Positions 1-12,553 of a stretch of 64,000 nucleotides of DNA are shown piece by piece. The stretch comes from Calliopum simillimum (Eukaryota; Arthropoda; Insecta; Diptera; Lauxaniidae): assembly GCA_951812925.1 (NCBI GenBank), contig OX638368.1, positions 26,723,187 to 26,787,186 on the forward strand. The letters run 5' to 3'. The notes under the pieces were generated by a model, which worked only from the letters and a program-made list of their open reading frames with translations, did not search any database and was not told where the DNA came from. The stretch's first letter is position 1; every line of letters begins with the position of its first letter. The position numbers and the translations under genes are program-made.

Positions 1-463
1 TTATTTACCCCTACAAGTATGCAATATATTATTTCCATATACAATTACTTAAATTGCAAACTCGCTTGAAAATCACATGACCTTTTTCAGAAAATTTTTG
101 TAAATTTTTCGAGAGAAAAAACTTAAATTTGATGTGAAAAATCATACGAAATCTTTTATATCACATTCTGTAATGCCTTTTATCTCTGGAATCAGAAGAC
201 GTGGAGGTGTAAGATTCTTAAGCGGATCTCTTTAACTTATGTTTACCTGTGTGTCTAGGTTAAATAATAAAAAATTTATATTTATGTTTGATAAAGTGGG
301 CGTGGCACTTAGTTGATTACGCGCACTGTTCAACCAGTATATGTCATTCATGTGCAACACATTCCTACCAAATTTCACCCAAATAGCTTGTATTGTTCGC
401 GAGATATAACGAAAAGTGTGTCGCCAAAAAATTTGTTGAAAATCCTGATGCAGCCTTGGAGTG

Positions 464-484
464 TTAACCCTAGAACGGTCAATG
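464..484 (+). repeat. piggyBac-like terminus, solo
   Basis: A TTAA followed by CCCTAGAACGG looks like a piggyBac-superfamily end (TTAA target plus CCCTAGAA-type terminal repeat). No matching opposite end was found nearby, so this is probably a relic. The flanks, about 300-460 and 485-637, hold AT-rich sequence with a short GTGGCAC-type dispersed repeat and no gene. Confidence 0.35.
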
Positions 485-637
485 AAGTTTTATTTTAAAA
501 AATATAATTCGGCACATAACGAAATATTTAATAAAAGTTGATAAGTATTATAAACATTGCAAAAGTCAATAAGTTCAAATTTCGTATGATAACCGATTTT
601 TCGATCAAAATGCTTCAATTTCCAGACAAGTTATGTT

Positions 638-809
638 TTAACCCATTAATGCCTAGCGTTGCCATACGGCACTCATCCATTGAGCAGTAAATGAGCAAGG
701 CGTAGCAAAGTTTTTTCTTTCATCAATATAGTTTGAGCTCGATGACTACTATCTCTAGAAAAATTCAGGTTCTATTTACCGTGATTTTCGTTGAGCATTA
801 ATGGGTTAA
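638..809. mobile_element. Short TTAA-flanked MITE
   Basis: TTAA copies at 638-641 and 806-809 flank a 164-bp segment whose ends are perfect inverted repeats, CCCATTAATGC and GCATTAATGGG. TTAA duplication with CCC ends is typical of piggyBac-like non-autonomous elements. The interior has no coding potential. Confidence 0.65.
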
Positions 810-1611
810 AACTGTGGTGTTTTTTTCGAAATATTTGCGATTTTCTGCGAATTTATTTAATTTGTTTAGTTTTATTTCTTTTGATTTCATTTCTTTTCAC
901 TTTATTTCAATGCAAATTTCTCAAAATTTCCTATTGGGTTTGCCCATAATAACTTTAGGAAGAAACAAGCGGAAGACCTAAGTATCATAGTGGTAAGGCT
1001 ATTATAAAAGACTTGTGTGTGAATTGGCTAAAATAGGTAAATAAATACAAGAGGTTAAAAAATTGCTGCGCGAGAAAATAACTATAACTGCAATGTGGAA
1101 ATGGAAAAGAAAAACAACAACAACAACAAAAAATTGAGGGTGGTGGAAATTGCGTAGGAAAATTTCAAATTATAGCATGCGGGGAATTCAACTTTTACTT
1201 ACTCAAGACCTTACTTAAAATTTTAAGCAATAAAATTACAGCGATATGAGGAAAGTCCGCAGTTTTTCGTCGAATAGAAAATAAATTCCAGTTTTTTGTT
1301 TTTTCTACACAAAAGAGGTAGACCAAAGTAGACTGTAAGTGGGTGCTTGAATTTTAAATAAAAGGCTTAAGCAAGTATTGCAACTGTTATAATTGCAATA
1401 ATACTTTTCCCAGAACAGTAAAATAATAGTGAACATATGTGCATAATGAACAAACCTTTGACATGCAGAGTGTTAAAAATTAAAGAGAGCATAGCCTTTT
1501 ACATAATAATGATATCTGAACTTTGTTGATCAAACAAAATAAATCGTTCTATAGGGTGTTTATCACTATGGACCCTTGTGGTCTATGTGTGGCAGTATTG
1601 CCGCCACCCTA
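810..1611. other. AT-rich intergenic sequence
   Basis: Nothing coding was recognised. The sequence is AT-rich with an AAC-type short run near 1110-1128. Confidence 0.5.
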
Positions 1612-2005
1612 ACCTAGGGTGTTAACGATAAGGTTACGAAACTTCTAGGAAGCGTGATAGAGGAGGCTTAGACTAACAAAAAATTGCACTTGGGGGTCCA
1701 GAATGAACTTCTGAGGTGTTATAGTAAAAAACTGATTTTCTGTCTTGATTTACAAAAAAAAAAACTTTGATCACCCTAACGTCTTAGAGAAATTTGTTTT
1801 ATCTGAAACTTTAAGCTAATTGTATAAGCTTTCTAAGAGTATATTTAGCTTATGAGTTTTTAAAGTATTTCATAAAGATCTACACCTTTAAAGTTTATAT
1901 TTTAAATTTTTTTCCTACTTTTTGACTTTGGAGGCCATTTTAGTATGAAAAAGTTCCAATTAACATACCATTTTCTAATTTTTTTCCAGAATTCCCGTTA
2001 AATTT
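1612..2005. repeat. Dispersed repeat, uninterrupted copy
   Basis: This starts near GGGTGTTAACGATAAGG and runs to a pyrimidine-rich tail. A related copy begins at 5650 and resumes at 6516. This copy lacks the element found at 5759-6515 and so serves as an empty-site reference for that insertion. Confidence 0.6.
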
Positions 2006-3084
2006 GCTTTAATTTGTTAGTACATTTATTATACCAATTTGTTAATTTGAGGTCAGAAAAAAAATACTTTTGAAGAACAATCCGGTAGAATTTACATTCA
2101 AATTTCATTTCGACTTTCTTAATGCCCTGAATAGGAAATACTAGTTATATCCACTGCAATATTTTATGATTTTGTCTGTGAAAATGCATTTTCTTCACTT
2201 CAGTTATGCTTTGTTTTTATTTTGGTTTTTTTTTTTATTTCATTGAGTTACCTCCCAAAAACAATCTCAATGAGTTGGTTCAATAAATATCAATGGCTAA
2301 AACCGACAAAACACAAATTGTACAACTGGCGTCATAAAACAAGACAATAACTATTCTATAAAAAAGAAAATTACAAATAGGAAAACATCAAATAAGACAA
2401 AGCAAAGGCAAAGGCAAAGGTAAAGGCAAATAAAAAATAGATAAAAATTGTTATGAAAAACTTTGAGAAGTTACTACCTGTCACAAATGACACTTGTTCA
2501 ATGACCAGGCCAGACAAACTGTGCAACAGCTGGCTATTTTTTGAGTGGCATAACAAATTGCAATGAACGATTTGTGAAGAAAGTTTAAGACAAAAAAATG
2601 TTGATACGCCCAACAAGAAAGTTAAAAAGAAAATTCTGTATGAAAAGATCAAGATAAGGTACCTACAGTTAGTTAAGTAAATTTTCTTCTGTAAGCATTT
2701 AACGCTGGCAAACTATCTGAGATAAAATCTAATTACTATTCAGGGCTATAATTTCGTGGTAGTCAAAATATTTTACTAATGTGAACTCGAATCGTGGTGC
2801 AAACACACTGAGAGACTTTTTCTTTGACTCGATATATGTTTTATTATTATCAATGAAATTTTTGTTAATGAACATAAATGGCTTCTGTTCATTTTACGAA
2901 GTTTTTAGTAAATTACAAGCAGGTTGCATACTCTTGAAAATTCATAAAAGTCTTCCCTATATTTTTATGTTATAAATTTTACAACCACAGGTAAACTTTT
3001 CGTGAAAATAAAGTTACATATTTAACAAAATGGCGCCAATTCACATTACTGGATTTTGTCATCATTTTTAAACTTTATTAACAT
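2006..3084. other. AT-rich intergenic sequence
   Basis: No supportable gene. Short AAAGGC iterations occur near 2400-2430. Open frames here are low-complexity and lack recognisable domains or splice context. Confidence 0.5.
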
Positions 3085-4837
3085 TTCTCGATATTAAAAT
3101 TTTTCGACTAAAGCGACATGTTCAGCAACATTTTTGGATTTTTCACTTTTTTTTCCAATTTATCAAAATTTTTTAACTAAAACAACATTTTCCGACTCAA
3201 GCAACATTTCCCCAGCTAAGCAACATTTTTCGAAGTTATCAACATTTTTGGACTTTAATTTTTTTTCCAATTTTTTTATCAATATTTTAGGACTATAGCA
3301 AAATTTTCCGACTTTAGTAACATTACTCTACCTTAGCAACACCGAGATAATCAACATTTCTCGACCTTAGCAACATTTTTCGAGTTTGTCAATAGTTTTA
3401 AATTTTTCACTTTTTTTTCGATATATCAATATTTTTGAACAATAACATAATTTTCCGACTCAAGCTACATTTTTAGAGTTCATGAACATTTTTGGATTTT
3501 TCACTTTTTTGCGTTTAATCAATATTTTTGAAGTATAGCAACATTTTCCGACTTTAGCAATATTTCTCTACCTTAGCAACATTTTTCGGCTTAATCAACA
3601 TTCTTCGACTATGTCAACATTTTTCGACAATGTCAACATTTTTCGATTTTCTCAATAATTTACGGCTATACCAACATTTTTCGACTGTCAATTTTTGTCA
3701 AGATTTTTGGGCCAAATTAAAATTTTTGAACTTCAACAACATTTACCGACTTTAGCAAAATTTTCCGGCTTTAGCAACATTTCTCGATCTTAGCAACGTT
3801 TTTCGAGTTCAACAACATTTTTGGTTTTTTCATATAATTTCCAATTTATCAATATTTTTGGAGTATAGCAACTTTTTCTGACCTAAGCAACATTCCTCTA
3901 CCTTAGCAACATTTTTCGAGTTCATCAACATTTTTGGATTTTTCATTTTTTTTTTTTTCCGATCCATCAATCATTTTTGGACTGTAGCAATATTTCTCTA
4001 TCTTTATGTCAACATTTTTCAACAATTTACGACTTCACCAACATTTTATCGACTGTCAAGTTTTGTCAAGATTTTTGGGCCAAATAAAATTTTTTGGACT
4101 TCTACAACATTTTCCGACTTCAGCAACATTTTCCGGCTTTAGCAACATTTCTCGACCTAATCAACATTTTCCGAGTTTATGAACATTTTTGGATTTTTCT
4201 TCTTTTTTTTTTTCAATTTATCAATATTTTTGAACTATAGCAATATTTTCCGACATTAACAACATTTTACAATGTTTCATTAACATTTTCGGATTTTTCA
4301 CTTTTTTCCAATTTATCAATAATTTTGGACTATAGCAACATTTCTCTATCGATGCAACATTTTCCGACATTATTCGACTTTGTCAACATTTTTCGATTTT
4401 CGCAACAATTTACGACTTTACCAACATTTTTCGACTGTCAACTTTTGTCAAGATTTTTGGGCCAAATTAAAATTTTTGGACTTCAACAACATTTTCCGAA
4501 TTTAGCAACATTTCTGGATTTCGTACTTTTTTTCCGATTTGTCAATATTTTTGGACTATAGCACCATTTTCCGACTTTAGCAACATTTTTCAAGTTAATA
4601 AAAATTTTTGGATTTTTCACTTTTTTTCCGATTAATCAACATTTTTGGACTATAGCAACATTTTCCGACTTTAGCAACATTTCTCAACTATGTCCACTTT
4701 TTTCGACTTTGTCAATATTTTTCGACTTTAGCAACATTTTCCGGCTTTAGGTGCATTTTCCGACTTTAGGAAGTTTTGCGGCTTTAGCAACATTTCCGAC
4801 ATTAGGAACATTTTCCGACCTTAGCAACATTTTACGA
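3085..4837. repeat. Degenerate tandem array with higher-order structure
   Basis: About 1.75 kb made of a degenerate unit of roughly 20 bases resembling TTTTCCGACTTTAGCAACA, with variants such as TTTTTGGACTATAGCAAC and TTTCTCGACCTTAGCAAC. A higher-order repeat is visible: GTCAAGATTTTTGGGCC recurs at 3697, 4065 and 4447, spaced 368 and 382 bases. All units share one orientation. It has no spacers or leader, and the short open frame inside it is an artefact of the periodicity. Confidence 0.85.
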
Positions 4838-5649
4838 GTTCGATAAGGCCATTTAAAAAAAAAAAGATTTTTATCAATTTTCTAGATCATTTTTAAATAT
4901 TTAAATAACTCATTCTTAAGAGCCTTTAGCTTAACATTAAATATAAGGCCTTTACCTGTTCAATGAAATTCATCATCATTACCCTTATCATCATTATCAA
5001 TACAAGTACACACTCAAGAAATTCGTAAAGTGCCTGTTTGTATGTGTAAATTGACAAAACGGAAATGCCGCAGGGGTTGATTTTTCTTTTATTGTTTCTT
5101 TTCTTTTTACCGATTTTTAACATTTTCTCCCATTTTCCATGCTTTAAATGTAGATTTATTTTCTCACACCTTGACACATGTGACAGCGGTAACATGTCCA
5201 AGTGTCATTTAGTTTGAAAAATTGATCAGTGTAAAAAAATAAATTTACGAGTACCCAGACGTGATTTAAGAGTTGGTTGGATTTTGTGTGTGCCATGCTG
5301 GTGTTTTAAGAATACAAGCAAAAAACTTGTAAATGTGTGAAATTCCTTGAGAGCCTTCAGGAATGTTTTGGACATGAATCTAAGTAGGTGGTGAAAGATT
5401 TGCTTGGTTATATGAAAATCGAAAATAAATTTTTTTCAAATAATGCGCTATTATAGTCAAATAACCTAATTTTATCAGAACGACATGGCTTGTAAACCAT
5501 GGTGTCATCTTAAGAAAAACCAAAGCTAGCTTTATTTAAAGAGAAAAAGCATTACTATATATTGCATTTTGTAAAAAAAAAAGCCCTGTAGACATTTTTT
5601 TGAGTATTAGAACATTGAAGTTGCAAAATCTTTTAGTAAAAATCCTATA
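4838..5649. other. AT-rich intergenic sequence
   Basis: No gene recognised. There is a short imperfect ATC/ATT run around 4968-5000. Confidence 0.45.
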
Positions 5650-6070
5650 CAGGGTGTAAGCGATAAGATCGCTTAACTTTTAAGTGGTGATAGAGGAGGC
5701 CTAACCTAATAAAAAGTTGCACCTGGAGGGATCTGAGATGTAGCCCTGAGGAGTTATACACTGAAAAAAGAGTATGTTTCCCTCGAAGAAATATATTTGG
5801 TTGAATATTTTATAAAATATTTGTTAATAGTTAACAAATTTTGGTTAATATTAATATGCCTTTAATTGGGCCTTGAAATGTTGTTGATTGGGCCAAACAT
5901 GGTATTTGTTTGATAGAATGTCAAATATTTGCTATAATTTAAAAAAAAACCTTGTCTGGGGTTCGAGTGCATTCAAAATAATAAAATAATCAAAAAAAAA
6001 GAACATCATAAAATATAATAAACACATAAAAGTAAAAAAATAAAATAATTATGAAAAAAAAATAACACTT

Positions 6071-6136
6071 CCTTGTCTGGGATTCGAACCTACAACCTCA
6101 TATGAGTCAAACGTCTTATACACTGAGCTTACTCCA
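6071..6136 (-). other. tRNA-like segment (left arm)
   Basis: On the minus strand this has the order AAGCTCAGTG (A-box-like), a Met-like ACTCATA loop, then GGTTCGAATCC (B box). It does not fold into a clean anticodon stem, so it is probably a tRNA-derived repeat rather than a functional tRNA gene. Confidence 0.45.
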
Positions 6137-6187
6137 TCTACAATGATTTAACAAAGTAATGAAAAACTCCAAGAATACATAGACAGA

Positions 6188-6250
6188 GTTAGCTGAGTGT
6201 ATAAGATGTTTGACTGATATCCGGGAGGTCGTAGGTTCGAATCCCAGACA
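6188..6250 (+). other. tRNA-like segment (right arm)
   Basis: TTAGCTGAGTG (A-box-like) is followed about 40 bases later by GGTTCGAATCC (B box). It is the inverted partner of the segment at 6071-6136. Pairing in the anticodon arm is poor. Confidence 0.45.
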
Positions 6251-6795
6251 AGAAAGTGCTTTTTTATGTATTATATGTTAGTTCCTAATTAATAAAAAGA
6301 TTAATAAAAATAAAGGTCTTAATAAAATATTATAAAGGTCTTTATATTCAAACATATATTTGGTAATTATAAACAAATATACAATTGAACCAATAAATTT
6401 GCTCAACTATGCCGCTCATTAAATAATATCAAATATTTAATTCGCCTATATCAAATATATTATTTGTTGATTATTACCAAATTTTGGTATATATAATCAT
6501 ATTGTTTTCTCAATGTAGGAAAAAAACTGATTTTCTGACTTGTTTTATAAAAAAAAAAACTTTTGTGGATCATACCAACGTTTTGGGGAAAAATTTTATG
6601 CAAAAATGTATAAGCTTTCTGAAAGTGTACTTGGTTTAAAGGATTTAAAAGGATTTTGAAAAATTCTGCTGTTTTTTTAAAGTTGATATTTTAAATTTTT
6701 TTTTTTCCAACTTTCTGACTTTGGCGGCAAGTTTACTATGAAAAAGGTCCTATTATAAACCATTTTATAATTTTTTATTGAAACTCTCGTTACCA

Positions 6796-9538
6796 GCCTT
6801 TGAAGTAAAGGCATTTCAGTCCCAATTACCTTTCTTTGATTGATACTAACACATTTCATAAGTACTCTCCAGCAGATTTGAACTCATTTTAAGTGGTTTT
6901 GGTCGGAAACTCATTTTCTGATACAAATATAATTTCATTGTTTGAATGGGGGTTGCGATGTCTTTACCTCAAAGGGTGATAACTTGGAAAGTAAGGTTCC
7001 AATTGGAAAAATTTCAAGGTAAAGTTTGATAAGGAATATTATGGCTATCCGATGCCATTAACGTGCCTTCTGCAGCTTCAAGCAAGTTTAACTCAAAATC
7101 ATCCTACAGGTATATGCGCGATTCTAACCTCGGATTTGAAAAGTACCTTATAGTGCATTTGATTTGTCAAAAGTTCAGTCCATTTTTCATTTATTTCTTT
7201 TTTTTAAATTTTTTAATTTTGTGTGCCTGTGTAATTATGTTAGTTGTAAACATTTTTATTTTTTTTAATGAAAATAGATCATTTAGTCTATTTGTTAAAG
7301 TGCTTCTCAAAATGCACAGTGATGCGTATCAGAAATATCTGTTGTTTTGCAGAATTTATATAATTACAAGCTATCGCATTGCACAGTTTGGTCTGCAGAA
7401 GAAAAAATCCAGTTTGTTTTTTTTTTTTCAAGCTTTTAATTGTATTGCGTAAAAAAGTTAAGCAGTTTTAATTAAAAAAACGACTAAATAAAAAAATTTT
7501 GCCAACTTATATCTTTAAGGTTTTTGATTTTCTTGTTTTTATGGCTGTGTATTTTTCATGTCTGCAACTCAAATGGCTCAACATTCCGCAGCAACTAACT
7601 ATGGTGTTTATCCAACTTTCCAATGATGGATTTGTTAGTTTTTCTTGCAAAAAGTATGTGGTGGTTGTTATTGGCTTATTTTATTAGGAGACAACAGTGG
7701 TTTGTTTTTTCGCAATTTTATTTCTTCACAAATATTGTTAAGAAATTCGATAGATGTAAACAAGCATTACAGAAATATCTGGGCTAATAGAAAATGTGGA
7801 GTTTTTCAAAGGTGGAATTGGTATGTTATTTAATAGATTGAAACTTCTTCATGCGTTTATGAAACTTTTTTATATATCGTCAATTTGCTTTAGGTTAGAT
7901 TAGATTATATTAGATGAGAGAGTGTAAGGGCAATGTCGATTAATTTAAGTCTAGCTGTAGCTATAGTTTAGATTAAAGAGTGATGGCTTAGCAATGTAAG
8001 GGTAATGTCAATTATTTTCTTTCCTAACGATTTAAGTCTAGCTCTAGCTATACAGAGGTGGTGACAAAGTTAAGTGTACAAAAGATTCTTACTCGTTTGC
8101 AACCTCGCGACCCCGACGGAAGGATTTAATGAATATTGTTACTATATAAGAAAAAATTGTTCAAATCAAAAGAAAGTCTTTTTTTCGGTGTACCTGCACC
8201 TACTCCAATTAAAGTAAATATTTTTAAAAATTTTACTTTTAAAATAAAAATACACCTTATCTATTTTCACAAAAGTGCTTTTATTTAAAAATATTCATTT
8301 GCTAAAAACAAACATCAACACTTTTAGCGTTTAAAACAAAAAAATTACGTAAAATCATACATATAAACATATACCTAGACCGCATTTGTTTATTTAGAAT
8401 GACTAATGAAAATTTTATAATATTTACTTAGTTAATTATGTAGTTACGACACCTGTTGTAAAAAAAAAACAAAAACAATTTAAAAATAAATTAAATAAAC
8501 AAATACCATATATTTATATTTAATGACCTATAACGAACAGTTTTTCGCTTTTTTGCACTTAAAGTTAAACATGATATAATTACTACGTATCTGCATTTTG
8601 AACTATGTATATTAACATTTTGTTTGTTTCCTCAGTCCCATTAGCTGATTATTTAGTATGGTACCTAGAGAGAGTTCTTCTAAATTTTCAGATCCTTTGC
8701 ACCGAACCATTTAATTAATGGCATTTAATTTGATTCCTCTCAACAACTTTACTTATTCTTTAAATTCCTTTTCCAAAGACCTATTCCAGGCATATCGCGT
8801 CCTTTACTACCTATTGGATTCCGCTCAAAGGCTTTTAAGTGAATGTTCTATCAACCCCCATTTTTGTAGCTTCTTTTCGTTTATGTTGAATCATTTGGTT
8901 GAATTTTTGGTGTAAGTCGGCTTTTGAGAAAGTGCGAGGCTCCTCAACTTTTTGTTTGCTTCTTAAGGATTTGTCTACTACTTAATACTTGAAACTTGTT
9001 CATTAGCCAGTGTTTGCTGTGTGCCGGGTAAAACCCAAACTCAATCGGTACTTTTACTTTGAGCTCTTGGGAAAAAAACTTTGGAAGCTCAGCTTTCTTC
9101 AATTTTAAGTTGCCAAATTTTTCGTCATAGTTCGTTCGCTAGAACATTTGACAATGTTCAGTTGAAGTCAGAGCTGATGTCAGAAGTTTTCTTTCATAGT
9201 ATGCCCGTTTAATGTTGTCCAGAAAGACAAAGTCAAAAGCTTTATATCAAGGTTTGTGTTGGCAGAGCATTCCTCTATACATAATTCAGCCTGTGTTGGA
9301 TGCGCTCATGAGAAGCTTCCCATTTTCGTTTCTTTCACCCAAACTTCGTGTTCCAAACATTTCTTAAACTTATGATTTATTAATTGTATTTGAAAAATCA
9401 AGTCATAAAAATAGTAAATACATTCCTAAAATCGAGTTATAATGGTAAAGGACAGTCCTAAGAATAATACCCAACTTCCTATTTCCCTTAACCATCCTGT
9501 ACATAAAGTGCATCAGAAAAAAATAGTAGCATTCCTTG
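6796..9538. other. Intergenic sequence without a supported gene
   Basis: AT-rich. An imperfect direct duplication lies at about 7915-8060 (GTAAGGGCAATGTCGATTA and GTAAGGGTAATGTCAATTA). Several open frames of 60-130 codons are poly-T-driven and show no domain. The 8640-9360 part is slightly more GC-rich and could be an old element, but nothing is recognisable in six frames. Confidence 0.45.
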
Positions 9539-10228
9539 TACACTTTTTTCTGGCCTAAGCAACACTAATGTCAATAGCTAAAATCTGGCAACACCATAAA
9601 AAAGGTTGACATTTTTTAGCATAAAAGTAGTCACAACGTTTTGATGTACAAGTGCTATTTGTTTTGTTTACAGTGAGTTAAGAAAATTAATTTTTCCATT
9701 GATAATTGAAGCGATTGATAAATTATGTGGTTTCCAACGAGAACAAACGTTTTTTACAACTAAGTGTTCATGCAAAATCGAATGTATTGGAATGGAACTA
9801 ATGCCCAAGGATGCCTCTATCTCACAGTATATCACATGACGATCTTGCATTATCAGTTCACGCACGGCATCAACGTTCTCTGGCACTACGGCCGTTTTTG
9901 GACGACCTTCACGGAATTCGTCTTTGAGCGAGCGTCGGCCACGATTGAATTCATTAAACTAGTTTTTCACAGTGCTATGGGATGGTGCTTTATCGCCATA
10001 CAAAGATTTAAGTTCATCGATGCACTCTTGTTGTGATAATCCACGTCGAAAGTTGTGAAAAATGATCGCACGAAAATGTTCACGAGTTAATTCCATTTTT
10101 TTGCCAAATTAATTTTTTCAAGTCATTGTAAACAACACAAATGATGGTCGTACGTCAAAACGTTCTGAGTACGTTTATGCTAAAAAATATCAAACTTTAT
10201 TATGGTTGCCTAGGCCAGAAATATATAT
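9539..10228 (-). mobile_element. Internally truncated mariner element
   Basis: Inverted terminal regions share TTCTGGCCTAAGCAAC on the left and TTCTGGCCTAGGCAAC on the right when read inward. Both also share TTTTTTAGCATAAA and AACGTTTTGA segments further in. The element is about 690 bp, about half the length of a full mariner, and has lost most of the transposase catalytic domain. Confidence 0.8.
9668..10096 (-). pseudogene. Mariner transposase fragment
   Basis: Reading leftward from an ATG at 10096, the frame encodes a typical mariner N-terminal DNA-binding region (MELTREHFRAIIFHNF, then a second helix-turn-helix with EASLGISS and HSILHEHL). A TAG interrupts the KNWFNEFNRG-type segment at the tryptophan position. 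The downstream open part begins near PENVDAVREL and ends after about 140 codons of total transposase sequence. None of the DD34D catalytic residues remain, so it cannot encode an active transposase. Confidence 0.8.
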
Positions 10229-11924
10229 AGCAGCCTACGTATTAGAATCGCCCAGTGGTCAAAATTTTAATACAAATGTATTAAATAATTTTGGTACTTT
10301 TTGGACAGTTTTAGTACTTTTTTTGCTATTTGGTACAAAATAGAAAAGCTCATTTATCATCGCTGGTACAATGACAAATGTAAAACAAAAAACATGAAGT
10401 CAGTGTTAGTCAGCTTTTTGTCTTTCTCTTTGTGCTGTATCCTCTTTTCAGCTCTGTGTGACCGCGTATTTTGTCGTTGTTAATATTAAAAAATTTGCAT
10501 TTAATTTTACCTGGCTTAATGTCAAAATATTAAAATAATTTTAGTTTTGTGCACATTTAAACACAAATACCTTTCTAATGGTGTATAATTCAAAGTCGTG
10601 CTCTATTTCTAACAGAGTAAAAGAGGAGGACAAATTTTTGTCTTGTGTATTAATGTTTAGATTATGAAATGCTTGTTGAATTCATCTTTTGATTCTCTTT
10701 CTGTCAACTCATTGGGAGCGTACGTTTGGAACATGGTAAGATTTCTTGCGTGTATTCGAAATCAACACCAAATTAGCTTTCCGTATACAGATAAGCATTG
10801 ATTGCTTTACTGATTTTATTGCATTTCTACATAACAAAAGAACTATTTACTAGCTGTGGATATCATTTTGATAATCTGCGGATTATATGGCATGTTAGAT
10901 GATAACAAATATATAATTCGTCTATATCATTTTAGTGACTTTTGAGTCTTCAACATTTGATATATTCATTGGAAACATGAACTGACATTTCATATTTTAT
11001 GACAGTAAACACGTCTTCCCCTCATACTATCTAGGCGTATTAAGATAATTACTATTTTAACAAAATGTCTATCTGTTTGGGATGATAAACATGGGTAGGT
11101 AGGTATAGTAGTAGGTAGTAGGTTCTACAAATACCGACTGACTACTACTACTTTTTTCAAACAAGTGATGCTCACGTTGAAACTAAACAACAACATTGTT
11201 GATTATATTGTAGTTGTTTGGGTGGATTAAAATGAAAAAGGTATGAAATAATAATAATGATGATAACAATGATGATGATGAGCATGATATTGATGCTGTT
11301 AGATGACGACAACAATAACAAAAGCGCGATAAGTGTATGTGAAAGAAAAAGAAGAAGAAGAAAAAATTTATAATGTGAAAAATAAAACAGGTAGGAAGAG
11401 AAATAAATTAGTAAAGAAAATGTAGAGAAACATAAGAGAATTTACGGGAAAAAATGTTCAAAGACAAACACAACAGAAAACGGCATTCAAAAAAAAAGGA
11501 AGAATGAACAACAAAAAACGTAGTAATAACGTAGTCAACAACAAAGTTGATGACGATGAGCAAAGAGTGACTGAACTTCAGTGTAGTTATATTGAAATAT
11601 CTATTTGTTGTTGTTGTTATCATTTTGATGCAACTTGATTGCAGTTGCAATTGTTGTTGTTGTTGTTGTTGTCGCCGCACATTCAATGTTGTTGACAAAG
11701 TTACGTACATACATTTTTGTTCGGACAATCAAACGCATAGCAAAAGTAGTTATGCGCAAAATAGTAGGGGCAACAAAAAAAAAGTAGTAAAATAGCAAGA
11801 AATGAAAAGTTGGAAAATCAAGTGAAAAACTTGTTGTTTGGTTGTTAAAAAATGTGTAAGCCAAACAAGTTTAACAAATATTTTGGTTTAAAAAATAAAA
11901 AAACACTAAAATTTTTGCAAAACC
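10229..11924. other. Intergenic sequence with microsatellites
   Basis: No gene supported. ATG/ATA trinucleotide runs occur at about 11240-11300 and a GTT run at 11606-11675. Open frames over these runs, such as the glutamine-rich minus-strand frame near 11408-11728, are repeat translations. Confidence 0.5.
11606..11675. repeat. GTT/AAC microsatellite
   Basis: Two clusters of TTG/GTT trinucleotides separated by about 20 bases. Open frames on both strands here are low-complexity artefacts. Confidence 0.8.
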
Positions 11925-12260
11925 TTCATTTTTGCATTAAATGTCTCCATTAATAAGTAGTAATTTAAATTTCACGCTAAGCAAAAGAAATATTCCGTAA
12001 AATATCGTATTACAAATTGTTAAAAATATTATACAGATTTTCCATTCCAAATTAAATTTTTCCCAAATCAAATTGAACTTTTTCCAACAATTAACCTTTT
12101 TGCAATCAAAATAACCTTTTTCCAAATCAAATTAAACTTTGCAAAAAATGCTCTTAATACTCATATGTATGAATATTTTGTTTACCATACACCTTTGAAA
12201 ATATGGAGGGGGTTAAGCAATTGATTTGAAAAAAGGTTAATTTCATTGGAAAAAATATGC
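11925..12260. repeat. TTTTTCCAAATCAAA palindromic-array repeat
   Basis: Iterated CTTTTTCCAAATCAAATT-type units are followed by the complementary TTTGAAAAAAGGTTAATTT form. The same design and the shared segment AAATCAAATTAAACTTTGCA recur in Golgin84 intron 3 (62310-62790), so this is a dispersed family. Confidence 0.6.
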
Positions 12261-12553
12261 GGTAGACCAACCGTCCCGGATTTTGCGGGACAGTCTTGGA
12301 TTTTGCGCTCTCATCCCGAAATGTCCCGGACTTTCATAAATGTCCCAAAATTGTCTCTGATTTTAGGTGAACGCATATTTTTTTTATTGTATTCAACAAC
12401 AATTTGAGGTTATGGATCATAGACCATAAAGGACAGAACATAGACCAAAAATTATGCACGAAAGATCATATACATATTATTGTCATATTTATGGTCTACG
12501 GTTTTAGATCATAGATTATGGAGAAAAGCTCATAAAGGACAGATCATAGGCCA
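12261..12553. repeat. GTCCCGGATTTTG and GATCATAGACC short repeats
   Basis: GTCCCGGATTTTGCGGGACA and variants are iterated at 12270-12365. From about 12405 a GATCATAGACCATAAAGGAC-type repeat follows. It continues after the inserted element, at 13700-13790. Confidence 0.5.

Larger units (their letters stand above)
5759..6515. mobile_element. TA-inserted foldback element with tRNA-like arms
   Basis: 757 bp flanked by TA (5757-5758 and 6516-6517). The left end is CACTGAAAAAAGAGTATG. The right end, read inward on the minus strand, is CATTGAGAAAACAATATG, so the termini are imperfect inverted repeats. The centre carries two tRNA-like sequences in opposite orientation: minus strand at about 6071-6136, plus strand at about 6188-6250. 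Both have an A-box-like segment and a perfect B-box-like GGTTCGAATCC. No open reading frame is present. TA duplication suggests movement by a Tc1/mariner-type transposase, but no transposase is linked. Confidence 0.75.
5650..6795. repeat. Dispersed repeat, interrupted copy
   Basis: Second copy of the repeat at 1612-2005. The left part is 5650-5758 and the right part 6516-6795. The element at 5759-6515 splits it at a TA dinucleotide that is present once in the uninterrupted copy. Confidence 0.6.

Noticed and set aside
3085..4837. CRISPR-like or regulatory array
   Set aside because: Units are degenerate and directly adjacent, with no unique spacers, in a eukaryotic genome; it is a minisatellite.
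7063..7452. 129-codon plus-strand frame
   Set aside because: Phe/Ile-rich translation of T-rich sequence with no motif, splice context or family resemblance.
11408..11864. Glutamine- and cysteine-rich frames on both strands
   Set aside because: Produced by the GTT/AAC microsatellite; no supporting context.
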